This document shows, one piece after another, positions 8,507 through 18,542 of a DNA stretch of 21,549 bases. The position numbers and the translations under genes are program-made. The notes below the pieces were generated by a model that saw only the letters and a program-made list of their open reading frames with translations, searched no databases and was not told the origin of the DNA. This DNA comes from Ophiothrix spiculata. Taxonomy: Eukaryota; Echinodermata; Ophiuroidea; Amphilepidida; Ophiotrichidae. The stretch's first letter is position 1, and the number at the start of each line of letters is the position of its first letter. Where the stretch lies: assembly GCA_000969725.1 (NCBI GenBank), contig JXSR01S009113.1. One strand, given 5' to 3'.

Positions 8507-8560
8507 TAACATTTTATTTCACTATATTTGAGGTTTCCATTACGAGAAAATAAAATGTTA
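8507..8560. repeat. inverted repeat with 13-bp perfect arms
   Basis: TAACATTTTATTT (8507-8519) is the exact complement of AAATAAAATGTTA (8548-8560) across a 28-bp loop. Weaker pairing continues outward (GCAAAGTAAAAG against the complement of GACTTTCC). It may be a degraded small MITE. Confidence 0.4.
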
Positions 8561-8748
8561 GACTTTCCATTTATTTTTGTTTTTACATTTAACTTGGCAA
8601 AGATGTATTACTGAACTTTTGCGAATGGAAAATATCAGAACCTTGAGAAAATCCTCCAAATTAGTAGACGTAATAGTAGACAAACATATAGATACATACA
8701 GTACTAGTATACATTATCAGGAAAAGGTCACCCTCTTACTTTAACATA

Positions 8749-9258
8749 CACTCTAAGAAATTTCCCATAAATTTACAACTTTGCCGTAAATTATTATACG
8801 GTATTTTACTGTATTTTTACATGTGGCTGTTGATTTTACTGTATTTTACCGTTAAATCATATTTTTTTATGCACCTTTCCTACCTGTTTCAAAAGTATAG
8901 GTGGATTTTGACACCAGTTTTCAACTTAACAATCGGATGATTTTTAGTGTCAAAAAAAGCATCCCTAGCCATTCACAAGAACAAGGCATGTTTGCAGATT
9001 GCCACACCAAGGGAAAATGTGCAGCCTTAGTACAGTAACTACATATATATTTTGTATTTAGTATTATATTTTCTGTGATATCAAATTGTCTTTTTTGCTA
9101 TTAATTTACGGTAAAATCCCGTAAAAAGACGGTCATTGCATTAAATAACTGATATATGCCGTTAAATTGACATTACGTCCGTAAATATTTTCTTACGGGA
9201 TTTCACTGTTAAAAAATACTGGTTTTCTACCGTAAAAATACGGTCATTTTTTAAAGTG
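8749..9258. mobile_element. 510-bp non-autonomous DNA element with TA duplication and CGTAAA motifs
   Basis: The left end is TA|CACTCTAAGAAAT (from 8749). The right end, as its complement, is CACTTTAAAAAAT bounded by TA at 9259-9260. The first 13 bp match at 11 positions. Both flanks carry many copies of a CCGTAAA/TTTACGG/TTTACTGT motif: about 8782-8856 on the left and 9108-9245 on the right. The centre lacks them. No transposase frame is present. This layout, with short terminal repeats plus subterminal motif clusters, is typical of non-autonomous cut-and-paste elements whose ends bind a transposase supplied by another copy. The family is not identified. Confidence 0.65.
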
Positions 9259-9260
9259 TA

Positions 9261-12100
9261 TTTTATAACACTTTATAAAAAAGTAAAAAAATGATAAAAG
9301 CACACTTTTTTGTGCGATCTTTTGTTTTAAAAAATATAGTTTCAAAATATTTACCTTTACACTAAATAAACTATTATACAGACTTATATTTATATCGCGA
9401 TAGCTTTTTCTTTCAGAATATATATAATTTTATATAGTAACAAGTAAAATAGCAAAATAACAAAAACATGACTTTGCATCATATCGCCGAGACCAATTTT
9501 GTGTGTGTTTTCATGACAAGAGAGAATATTAGAATTCGGTTTTTAATGAAGAGTATTTAACCCTTAGAGGTTAAGAAGATTTCTAACTTCAGTTTCTTTA
9601 AAATGTTTTGATTTTCAAATTAAATGTCATTGTGAAAACAATATCAAGTATATAGTACAATTTTCAATCATAACCATCTATATATAACGAATTCACCAAA
9701 CCCTTGCAAGTGATTACTTTAGTAGTGGGGCTTTGTGACATGCTAGAATTTCATTAATTTGGATTGGTATAAAGGATGCGGTTAAATGGGTCAATTGCAT
9801 GATTTGATTAGGTTGTAGGTTGTTGATTTGTTGTAACCTGAGAGGAGTTTTGCTTGTGGATAGATTTTATTGAACCTATAGGTTAACTTGTGATATTGAA
9901 ACGTCGTGTGCGAAAAGAATAGTTCTAAACGGTGAAGTACCATCCATCCATACACATATACATCAAATACATACATACATCATCAAATGTAATTTTGATT
10001 CTTGTAAGTATTACGTTACGAAACATGTGTGATGCATGAGAAATGAACAAATGAATAAAATATGAAACAGGAAAAGGGTAAACAAAAATACTGGACTTCA
10101 TTACAATCAACATATCACTGAAGCAATACAAACACGTATTATTCAAGTTCCATATTCTGAATGTTCTACATACATTTTACATAAGTCATTCGTGTAACAT
10201 TGATATAGCATTTCCGCATTGCTTGTTGCATATATTGAATTATTTAATCCAATAATAGGTTTACTAAGTATTCTTTTGAATTGGTATCAGTGATAGGAAA
10301 CATATACGTCTGGGTCAATAGATTGATTAAATTACCAAATTAGGCTGGAGAGTGTTAATTAGCTGAAACTTGAGGTTGTCATTCATGTTTTTTGAATTGG
10401 TTGCACACTAACTACACTATCTTTTATTCATATAATGCAAGAAATCGTGATGAAAACTAATTTGTCAGTCTGTTTGGTGTGAAGAATATCCACTAGTAGC
10501 CTTTATTATATAAATCATAATGGACACTGATCAAATACGACATTTTTAACTATATACATGATATAGTACTATCTAATTTAACATAATCGTGTTTCCAATA
10601 ATATTACTCAACATTTTATAAATTCAATTCACTGGGAACCATTTGTGTTGAGTGTAAAATACTACATTTATATACACTTCTTTCGACCTTTAAATAAAGT
10701 CGTGTAATCATGATAATTAATACATCCTAGGAATTTAATTAGGGAGGTTAAGGCGTCAGTTCGACGTATGTATAGTAGCTTATAGTAAAGGAAACAAAAT
10801 ATATACCTTAAGTATAATATTTCTTCAATGAGGACATCTTAACATTTACTTTTAATTTTCACAAAATACAAGCAGCATCTAGATAATGTTAAAAATTAAA
10901 TCTTATTGAGATTTATTGGAACTCGTTATAATGTATGGGTTCAAAACATAAATGGTTTGGATATACATGTAGATTTTGCGATTTCAGTATTGTAACAAGT
11001 AGATGACAGAAATAGTTATTTTACGTGTATATATTCACTAAATATTGTTATGTTATTACAAGAATGCGGTTAGATATATAACTCAAATTAGATCTAGGTA
11101 TTAACAACAAAATTAGATCTAATTTAAGGTTATCAAATATCCAATTCTCTCTCTTTAGACTAGACAAGATCTATAAGATCCATCCCTATACCTATAAGTG
11201 TATAACCTACTTGGTATAGGTTATATATTTTGTATGGGTTTTTCCTGCTGGTTGATTTGGCCAGTGCGTTATTCTTGCAAACAGGGAGGGGAAGGCATCG
11301 GTCTTTTTTTCCCCAAAGGCTATCGGGTCATAAGTTTGAATTAATGGACACCCAGAGTTATATAATAACTGAACATGTGATTCATTGACATAATAACAAA
11401 AACATCTTATAACATGACTTGTTTTAACAATAATGATGTATGATCGCATTCTATAATAAAACATTTATTCACCTGTCAATAAGTACAAATACATGTACGT
11501 CCTGATGCATTGAGAATTAAAGTAATAAAATGACATCTTAGAAAAGAGAAAAATGGAATCTCGAAAGCAGCAAAGTCAGGAGGAAGAAAACAACTCTGAA
11601 GGCGTTTATATATTTCATATATTTGTATGATTGTAACCGACAGTTTGCAAATACGTGATTCACACACAGACCCTCGTTATATTATATTTAGTGCACTAGT
11701 ATTATATGTGATAAACGTAGTTCCTCATTTTTCAAAATGGTAGTATTTAATAACTCTATTGCTGAACTGCCATAGATTTTTAAAAAAATGAAGTTTCAAA
11801 AGCGGACTCTTTTAATCCCATTTCGCATAAGACAATGTTTTAAATCATTTATCAATAGCCCAAGTATTAATGATTGTCACATATTGATGTTTTCTCTAAT
11901 TTTATAGGCCTTAAGTTTTGCCACCTTAATTGGGCAACTTAATGGGCGTGCATGATTTCCCCTATTTAGTTTATTTTGAAGTGTTATTATTATGCAGATC
12001 AGTAATTGTTGAATATTGATCTTCTTCTACATGTTGAGGACTGCATTACAGTAACTCAGTGCATTCATTTTTAACCCATGGTAGAGGTTACATCTTGTTG
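9261..12100. other. no gene recognised; A+T-rich non-coding
   Basis: The longest featureless stretch. Minus-strand frames at 9791-9976, 9925-10146, 11207-11464 and 11476-11667 are 61-85 codons long, without motifs, and fit chance. A small ACAT-type simple repeat lies near 9952-9987. Short repeats at 11085-11121 and an inverted repeat TATAACCTA/TAGGTTATA (11201-11225) are the only structure noted. Confidence 0.55.
11085..11121. repeat. 12-bp direct repeat AAATTAGATCTA
   Basis: AAATTAGATCTA occurs at 11085-11096 and 11110-11121, with 25-bp periodicity. TTAGATCTAA inside the second copy is itself palindromic. It may be a small duplication. Confidence 0.45.
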
Positions 12101-12105
12101 TCGGG

Positions 12106-12152
12106 TCCAGGCAAGAGGCTCAAAACAATGCCAGACTCCAGGCTAGAGACTC
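12106..12152. repeat. 16-bp imperfect direct repeat
   Basis: TCCAGGCAAGAGGCTC (12106-12121) and TCCAGGCTAGAGACTC (12137-12152) match at 14 of 16 positions, 31 bp apart. They lie in a slightly more G+C-rich patch that also includes an unsupported 69-codon frame (12213-12422). Function unknown. Confidence 0.4.
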
Positions 12153-12589
12153 TATGAAAATTTTGGGGCAATTTTTATCCAAAATAGGGCATCAGTAGAT
12201 CCATGTTGTGAAATGCAATTCAGTGCTGCAAACCTGCCTTCTTTATGCAAGAAACCTCAATACAGGAGATTTCTCGGGCGCACCTTGCTTTGTTTTACAA
12301 GCCAGTGTTTTAGAGTGCAGCAAAAGCTTTCTCCTTGTGGATTCATAACGTTACTGGATGTCGGATATTGCCAACTATGTTTGTCATCACACCATTTTCT
12401 TGGTAGAAATACTGCAAATTGAATTTACGTGTAAGTGTAAAATTTATTTTTAATTTTTCTTTATTTAATTTATGATTTCAGTAAACATTTCGTGCAACAA
12501 AAATTTAATTCTTGCACACCAAATCATGTTGTGAACAAAAAGCCTTTGTGAAGATACAACTAATTTGGACCATTTTGACGAGGAGTAAT

Positions 12590-12960
12590 TTTAGTTTATG
12601 AGAATGAGTGATTTTGAATTTTATTTAATCAGAATGATTTTGGAATTGTTGAGACAAAATTTGATTCAACTTTTGTGTGTATTGATAGCTGATTAGTTGA
12701 TATTATTTTCATCAAAAGATTATTTGATTTATTATATATTTTCAATGATGAAAAATTTCACATCTTTTTAATCAATATGATTTGTAAAAAGTAATTATTT
12801 CAAGTGATGTGAAGATGACTTGGAAATGCAGATTAATTTCGTGAAAGACTCATGATACAAGTTGATGAAATTATTTGATGTAAATTTTATAAATAGACTT
12901 TGATAATTTCAACATCAATGTGAACATTGAATATTTAATGTGATGTTGATCAAGTTCCTG
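12590..12960 (+). other. C-poor, TGAT-rich strand-asymmetric stretch
   Basis: The plus strand is markedly depleted in C relative to G. For example, 12601-12660 has about 2 C against about a dozen G. TGAT/TTGAT words recur throughout. No fixed period is visible, so it is not a clear satellite. It may be a very degenerate simple repeat, or sequence shaped by transcription-linked strand bias. It ends close to the candidate acceptor site at 12981-12983. Confidence 0.35.
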
Positions 12961-12983
12961 TATAATATTCTTTTATTATACAG

Positions 12984-13158
12984 CCATATGGTTTATGTCT
13001 TCAATTTGATTCGCCAAAGCGAACACCGTCAAAGAAAGAGATACCTACCTGATTCTATACTACAATTTGAACTTACCAATGTGAACGACATCAAAGAATT
13101 GGATATCAGATGCTATGCTGTTGTTCTTTCAGATGTGATGGAAGAAAGTTCTTATTAA
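12984..13158 (+). CDS. candidate terminal exon, product unknown (weak)
   Basis: A pyrimidine-rich acceptor-like stretch ending in TTATTATACAG (12973-12983) precedes an open frame of 57 complete codons ending with TAA at 13156-13158. It includes HMVYVFNLIRQSEHRQRKRY and ends DVMEESSY. The peptide is charged, and its codons look less A+T-driven than those of chance frames nearby. I do not recognise a family. The open frame also extends upstream to an ATG at 12940, which gives 72 codons without a splice. No partner exon was found in the window. It may be chance. Confidence 0.2.
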
Positions 13159-13660
13159 CACCATGAAAACTGTATCCTTATGTGAGCTCACATTGACACA
13201 AGTGTATGCATACCATATAAATCAATTTCAAAGATCTTTGAAAACCAAGAGTTACATGTATTCCATTGAGATACATGTATATTGAGAATTCGAGAATAGA
13301 ATTCCACCAGTACTTTATTGCCACTGCAAATCATCAAGATATGAAATATTACTCAGAATTGATTTTTTTTTGTATATAATTTGACTGATATGTGAAATTA
13401 AACTTATTTCTCAGAACATAATAAGATTTGTAGTGTTCATCTTTTATTGTACATATGATTTCTTCACTACCAGCACTATTGTCTGGGTAACCCTCTCTTA
13501 CTCATGACAATGATAGCTTTTCCACGATACAGAAACAGTGTTCCCAGACTTTTCACTCAAAGATATTTTATTTCAAGAATTTCTCACCAAAATTGTATTA
13601 ATATGATGAAGAATCCAATATTTTAAGCACAACAACAGGCCACCACATACTCAAATACCG
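13159..13660. other. no gene recognised
   Basis: No gene or clear repeat. ACATGTAT occurs twice within 30 bp near 13254-13281. If the preceding exon is real this would be its 3' UTR, but I see no well-placed AATAAA signal. Confidence 0.4.
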
Positions 13661-13662
13661 TA

Positions 13663-13977
13663 TTAAAGATACGAAAGTCGATATTCAAGTTTGAGTGCCT
13701 TTAACCTATTCCGTATTTCGAAATGAAGGATCAGTAATTTTTTCAACATTTTGACCTCCACCATATCCCGATTTAACATCCGCTCTAAGGCAAAGAAGTA
13801 CGCAACTGTTTTATCTCTACAAATGATATCCCTGAGCTTTCTGATAGCAACCATGGCTACACTTCTGTATAGCACTGCGGGCAAGCTTGGCCAATTTCCA
13901 CTGACTCGATATTTTGTGCCACGACATGGTGTGATATTGTTGTCAATTATTTGACAAATTGAAATATAGAAATGCAT
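13663..13977 (-). CDS. open frame of 104 codons, unknown (weak)
   Basis: This is the longest minus-strand frame outside the LINE that is not obviously low-complexity. The C-terminal half is rich in charged and aliphatic residues (RKLRDIICRDKTVAYFFALERMLNRDMVEVKMLKKLL) and could form helices. No known domain is recognised. The opposite strand is also open for 67 codons over 13751-13954, so openness alone is weak evidence. A CpG- and CCAAT-bearing patch lies upstream of it on the minus strand at 14461-14615. It could be a gene, a transposon remnant or chance. Confidence 0.15.
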   Translation of the reverse strand: MHFYISICQIIDNNITPCRGTKYRVSGNWPSLPAVLYRSVAMVAIRKLRDIICRDKTVAYFFALERMLNRDMVEVKMLKKLLILHFEIRNRLKALKLEYRLSYL

Positions 13978-14124
13978 GTTTACCCCTCAACATATGCAAA
14001 ACTGTGTGATCATCTATAGTCCAAGAAACTTAATTTTGACGTGGAAAAAGTTGCTATCGAGGTTTTTTTTTCATATTTCAATCGTCAGGGTCTTCAAAAC
14101 TATTTTTTACACTATAAAATGTGG

Positions 14125-14205
14125 CCCACCTCTATACCTATTTTTGACTTTAAAATTAAAGACACCCACCAGTATACCAATTTTGATATAAAAGGCCCCA
14201 ATTGT
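14125..14205 (+). repeat. imperfect tandem C-rich repeat, about 40-bp unit
   Basis: CCCACCTCTATACCTATTTT (14125) and CCCACCAGTATACCAATTTT (14165) start units 40 bp apart. A degenerate third start, GGCCCCAATTG, is near 14194. The two short open frames at 13976-14191 and 14041-14259 cross it and are unsupported. It resembles the C-rich repeat at 4826-5200 in style only. Confidence 0.35.
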
Positions 14206-14460
14206 TCTCAAAACAAATCTCCCAAAATACATTCAAGTTTTCAAATTGGACGCGTCTAACTGTGACGAAAACGACAAAAATTACCCCATCGCTATTCCAA
14301 AATCAACCCTAAATACAGGTACACAATCTTCATAAATGTATACCTTGTCCAATATGAGTACCCGACACCGGTTCATTTCTTTATCTAAAATGACATTGAA
14401 AAATCCGCTAAACTCCGAACACATACATTTCATCTTTATTATATCAGTATTATATTAAAC

Positions 14461-14615
14461 GATTTATACAGCCCGCCACCGCAGCAGTGTGGGTCGGCTC
14501 AATACGCCTCGCTGATTGGCTATTAAAATACAGGCCAATCTACATCCGGGAGTTTTTCGCTTAACGCTATGTAAAACCAAATGCTATACGATTGGTTGAG
14601 GTTTGGCGTATTTTA
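14461..14615. promoter_or_regulatory. possible regulatory patch with CCAAT boxes and AATACGCC
   Basis: The patch is richer in CpG than its surroundings. It holds three CCAAT/ATTGG motifs (14515-14519, 14535-14539, 14591-14595). AATACGCC is at 14501-14508 and its complement at 14605-14612, with a third copy at 14893-14900. Such a layout could be a promoter or enhancer. No transcript start or TATA context is established, and an unrecognised old repeat with inverted ends is an alternative. Confidence 0.22.
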
Positions 14616-14944
14616 GAAAAAGTAGAAAAATCAACAGATCAAAAAACTTGTTTCATCCGATAGCATAGACTTCAAGCTTTAATGTGAAGTAATTTGTGAA
14701 CGCATTCGATCAACATGAGATGTTACATGGTTGAGTGAAAAGCTGACTTGCATAAAACTTTGACTTTCTACATCAATATCTCGTCACGAATTCGACATTT
14801 TATTATGAAATATATATCACAATGTAGCTTATTTTGTCAAGATTACAATGATACCAACCTTTATGGGGTAAAACACATCTGTTTTTGAGAACAATACGCC
14901 GAAGCTGCGACAGGTTTTTCACGCTTTGCGATTCAGACCCGGTT

Positions 14945-15019
14945 TACATATGGCAGCTATTTATTATTACCTCTAAAATCCTCACTTAGAAACTCACAAA
15001 GGAGTAGCTGCCATATGTA
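14945..15019. repeat. 15-bp perfect inverted repeat
   Basis: TACATATGGCAGCTA (14945-14959) and its exact complement TAGCTGCCATATGTA (15005-15019) flank a 45-bp centre. It may be the ends of a 75-bp miniature element. No flanking duplication is evident. Confidence 0.5.
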
Positions 15020-15650
15020 GTATTTCCAAAAAATGACTCTGAATGTTTCATTTGATATACAATTATAATTACCCCTATGCCAAACAACAAGGTCACTAGG
15101 CTTTTATTCAACATGAAAAGGATTTTATCACTTGTCGTAATTGATGATCAATAAAAGAATCAGAGGCTAATTGCATGAACGATCTTGAGTGCTTGTTTTA
15201 TAAAACCTGTACCACAGAGTAACAGAGATGACACTAAGCTCAAAACAAGGCCCCAATCATAGCGTAGTATGTGGACTATAAAATGTAGAGTGTACTGAGC
15301 AGGAAATAAAGATGAAATGCATGTGCGAACTGCGGAAATATGAAAATTTACATAAAAAGAAATTGGCCTCCATTTTTGCTATATGGTAAAAGGGAAGCCA
15401 TTATGTTTTATGCAAAAATTTGTATTTCACATATGTTTAGATTTGAGACTTGAAGGCGTTTTGGTATCTACTTATGTATAATTATATAGGGTACCTATGT
15501 TTTCAGGATCTGTGGTAACAAATATGACAATAATAATAGCATTGGGAATTTGCATAAATTTATAATCATGGTTATTTTACTCTATCTAGATATATAGAGA
15601 CGCATTAACTTTAAAGACTTTTAAGGAACATTTTGCCACTGCCTGTTTCT
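15020..15650. other. no gene recognised
   Basis: A+T-rich sequence with no open frame of note, no SINE boxes and no transposon ends that I could identify. Confidence 0.5.
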
Positions 15651-15652
15651 AA

Positions 15653-15845
15653 GATCAAATCCAATCCAATCAAATCCTATCAAATCAAATTTAAATCTTT
15701 ATTTCCACATAGGCAACAAAATCATTAAAACAAAAGCATTATCATATGTATTTAAATACAAACACTACAATAAGGAGGACAATGCTGGAACACCAAAAAG
15801 GTCTGTAAATAGGGATGCCTTTTATAAAGCAAAAAAAAAAAATCA
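15653..15845 (-). mobile_element. second LINE 3' end, related to LINE-A (LINE-B)
   Basis: On the minus strand this is a 3' UTR ending in AATAAAG (complement of 15697-15703) and a degenerate ATTTGATT-type repeat tail (15653-15691). Aligned with the LINE-A 3' UTR it shares, in order, GGCATCCCTATTTACAGACC against GGCATGCTTACTTCAGGCC, CAGCATTGTCCTC against CAAGCACGTCCTC, TGTTTGTATT, and the signal and tail. It is therefore a different, diverged member of the same broad family. No RT coding sequence is recognised upstream, so the copy is very short or decayed beyond recognition. An A-rich run lies at 15831-15842. Confidence 0.6.
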
Positions 15846-17489
15846 TAAAATAAAAATAAAAAACACTTTAAAATTACGAGACGTGGACAATTTAAACAAA
15901 TAATGATGACCAAATAGCACTCTATAAGCTATGCTTATCGTGCTTTAATATTGTACAACCTAGTTGATTAACCATGTTAAAATTGAACGAGCAAAGGCAA
16001 TCACAGGTGTCTATGCTTAGACATTATGATTAAAAATTATATTATGATAGATTATACTTAATTTGATTTTGATAACCCTACTATCTTTTAATAACTTTGT
16101 TTGTTCTTTGCATTATAAAACAATATTAAAGGTATCATTTATGGGTTAATAAAACATGCACTTCACCGCCATCAAGTTAATTTTACTAGCACATCAGATT
16201 AGAGCTGCCACATTTATTGTAGACAGAAGTACAGCAAAAAATGTATATAGCTAGCAGCATGCAAGCGAGCATTCACTGGATTTGTACAGCATATAGCAAA
16301 AGCTTCTGCAGAATAACAGCATTGAACATTTAATATTTTTAATAAAGATTATGAGGTGCAAATTATCTTAGGAGAAGGTATAGCTTTAATGGAATTCAGG
16401 TCAATGCATACTTAGAGAAGTGCACTAAAAACAAACAAGAAAAGGTTAACCAGCTACGCATATGTATATGATGTATGAGGCAAAGAATCGGCTATCACAG
16501 CAAGTTATAATCAGCTACATTTTTGGCGCTGGTGTATTTATTTTTAGCCGCCATTGCTTGTAATGCAACGAGGTATCAGCATTATCTTCTCTCCTCTGTA
16601 AGGCAAAAACCGTCATGCGCAGTAGATTGTTAAACCTTTTAACTGCTACACTACCAAGCATCACGGAATGAAAACCTCTTGAAAGATCTATAATGGTACA
16701 CTGTTACACACTTTAGCTACACTTTCTTTGTTTGATTTGTGATTATGACGGTATTTTGACACACTGTTTTGTTTATTTTTTATTAACCATTTCTCGGGCT
16801 CGAGATATTTCAAAGCAAATATAACGTCAACTGAAAATAACATTAGCATTTTACATTTTCGAATACACCCTTATGATATAGTGATATATCTCATTGTTTA
16901 TACTATCACATGACAAGTAACGTACCATGCATCCTTTTATTTTACTGACTTGTCTATATGAACATGGTCCATATGGACACAATGTTTCAAAAATAACATC
17001 TTCTAATTTGTATCCTTTAATATTAAGGTGCACATATTTTTGGTTATATATAGTAGAATCAAATCGACGGAGACGTTTTCGTACTAATCAGCATTAATTA
17101 CTCGCCATGTTCACTGTTGTTTGGGACTATTGAGAAATGATTTTCTCCCTTAAAATTGACTTCAAGTACTTTTTTGCATAGCACTTACAGTGTTAAGATA
17201 CTAGTACTGCAATTGTCACTTCGACATTAAACTTATGGTGCGGCAGGTTTAGTCATTCTTAAGACAGTTTTAGTGCAATGCCTTACGCGCGCATCTACCC
17301 TGATAACTCTGTTTCACAAACATTGAAATTCAGTATGACTAGTACATCACTGACAAATTGACAAAAAGACACAAATGCAGCCTCTCTGTCAGTTTTCCAA
17401 TATTTGGTATAGCCAGAAAGCAGGTGATCTGAGGAGTATTTGTTAACATATTGACGCCTTGAATGATTGAGAATACCGCCATGTCATTG
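15846..17489. other. no gene recognised; A+T-rich non-coding
   Basis: No supported gene. A 60-codon minus frame at 16851-17033 lacks motifs. The first 200-300 bp could be decayed LINE-B sequence but I cannot show it. No tRNA-like boxes or transposon ends were recognised. Confidence 0.5.
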
Positions 17490-17719
17490 TCAGCCTTGGC
17501 ACCTGAAGCAATACTTCACGCTATAGAAGTGTCTTGCCCTGCTCAAGTGTGTAACATTGTGTTTTGTATATAATGAGAATTTATCCGCTCTTTTATTAAG
17601 AGCATAATATCTATTGGCAGAACATATTTCAGAAGTGCCATTTTTGTCAAGAAAGAATTCTTTATCGCCAAGGATAATAATCAGAAGCCTCTGATGAAAC
17701 TTATTTCCATTGGGGTCCA

Positions 17720-17912
17720 AGACTTTTCTTTTTCAGATCAGTTTTAGATGCAGGAGGAAAACTGGAGAACCTCGAGAAGAACCTGCAGAAACGAGCATGG
17801 ACAGCAACAAAATGCACATACAGCCCGGGACCTGGGATCGAACCCAGGACTCATTGGTGCAAAGCGCTTCCCCTTAATTGCATAATGGACACCAGGTGTT
17901 TGAGCCATCAGG
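17720..17912 (-). mobile_element. tRNA-derived SINE with V-domain-like core (SINE-2)
   Basis: On the minus strand an A-box-like TGGCTCAAACACC (complement of 17895-17907) is followed 51 bp on by a strong B box, GGTTCGATCCC (complement of 17834-17844). The B box lies in a perfect T-arm-like CCTGGG...CCCAGG hairpin. Downstream, at about 17750-17800, comes a core read on the minus strand as GTTTCTGCAGGTTC, GGTTCTCCAGTTTTCCTCC and TGCATCTAAAAC. From memory this resembles the conserved central V domain of V-SINEs. The tail may run on to about 17560 (TCCTTGGCGATAAAG region). The A-B distance is long for a tRNA, so the head is diverged or long-variable-arm type. Frames at 17490-17720 and 17744-17974 are not genes. 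Confidence 0.65.
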
Positions 17913-18258
17913 ATATGAGTATTGTATCTGTAATTTGATAAATGAGAACATAAGATAACTAAGTAAGCTGGCAAAGAAATGTTTTAAAGTAGGCGTACTA
18001 ACCTAAAGTTATAAAAGCTTTCATCGAACAGACTTTGTGAATAAATATTAGTTGACACCTTGTGCCACGATAGCCCTGAAGGATCGTACGTTTTGATCTG
18101 CACTGTTGTAAAATACTAGAAAAATCCAAGGTTTTTGGAAATATCTATGAGAAACATAATAGTTAAAGTACTTAAATTTATCACAATCACCGATAAAGTA
18201 AACTAGATACCCGATTCACCTTTCCAAATTTAAGTATAAATGGCTCATTTTGTAAGTA
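17913..18258. other. no gene recognised
   Basis: A+T-rich non-coding sequence between SINE-2 and the hAT-like MITE. No structure seen. Confidence 0.5.
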
Positions 18259-18266
18259 TACTTGGG

Positions 18267-18542
18267 CAGGCCCGTAGCCAGAATTTTTTTCAAGGGGGGT
18301 GCGGATTTTCAAAAAGTGGACCTTTTGGAGGAAAAATTTTCATTTTGGTCGACCCTAAGCTTATTTTAGTAGGTTTTTAGCAGTTTTCCTAGCATAATGG
18401 CCTACATTTACTAGTTTTGGTACTTCAGGTGTTCTTTTGGCGGTCATTTAGGGAATTTGTGTGGACCTTTTTGTACATTGTCAAATTGGGGGGGGGGGGG
18501 GGGTGCGACGCCCCCACCGCACACCCCCTGGCTACGGGCTTG
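18267..18542. mobile_element. hAT-like MITE with perfect 8-bp target duplication
   Basis: The terminal repeats are CAGGCCCGTAGCCAG (18267-18281) and the complement of 18528-18542, CAAGCCCGTAGCCAG, which match at 14 of 15 positions. Direct copies of TACTTGGG lie immediately outside both ends (18259-18266 and 18543-18550). An 8-bp duplication is the hallmark of hAT (and a few other) cut-and-paste transposases. The 276-bp interior has no transposase frame and includes a 16-base G run (18488-18503), followed by GTGCGACGCCCCC. The perfect duplication suggests fairly recent insertion compared with the other elements here. A full-length partner would be needed elsewhere in the genome to mobilise it. 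Confidence 0.85.
18488..18503 (+). repeat. 16-base G homopolymer
   Basis: An uninterrupted G run inside the hAT-like MITE, likely polymorphic in length. It could form a G-rich secondary structure and is a probable source of sequencing error. Confidence 0.9.

Noticed and set aside
12213-12436. Exon with donor site GTAAGT at 12431
   Set aside because: The open frame stops at 12420-12422 before the donor, and the matching acceptor would leave a 51-bp intron with no coding continuity.
17834-17912. A functional tRNA gene on the minus strand
   Set aside because: The A-to-B distance is too long and the acceptor arms do not pair. It is continuous with a SINE core.
17744-17974. 76-codon minus frame as a secreted or cysteine-rich peptide
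   Set aside because: It is read through the tRNA-like head and core of SINE-2, so the cysteines come from repeat sequence.
18267-18542. Coding sequence or CpG island because of the G/C runs
   Set aside because: The G/C runs belong to a short MITE with terminal repeats and a target duplication. There is no open frame.
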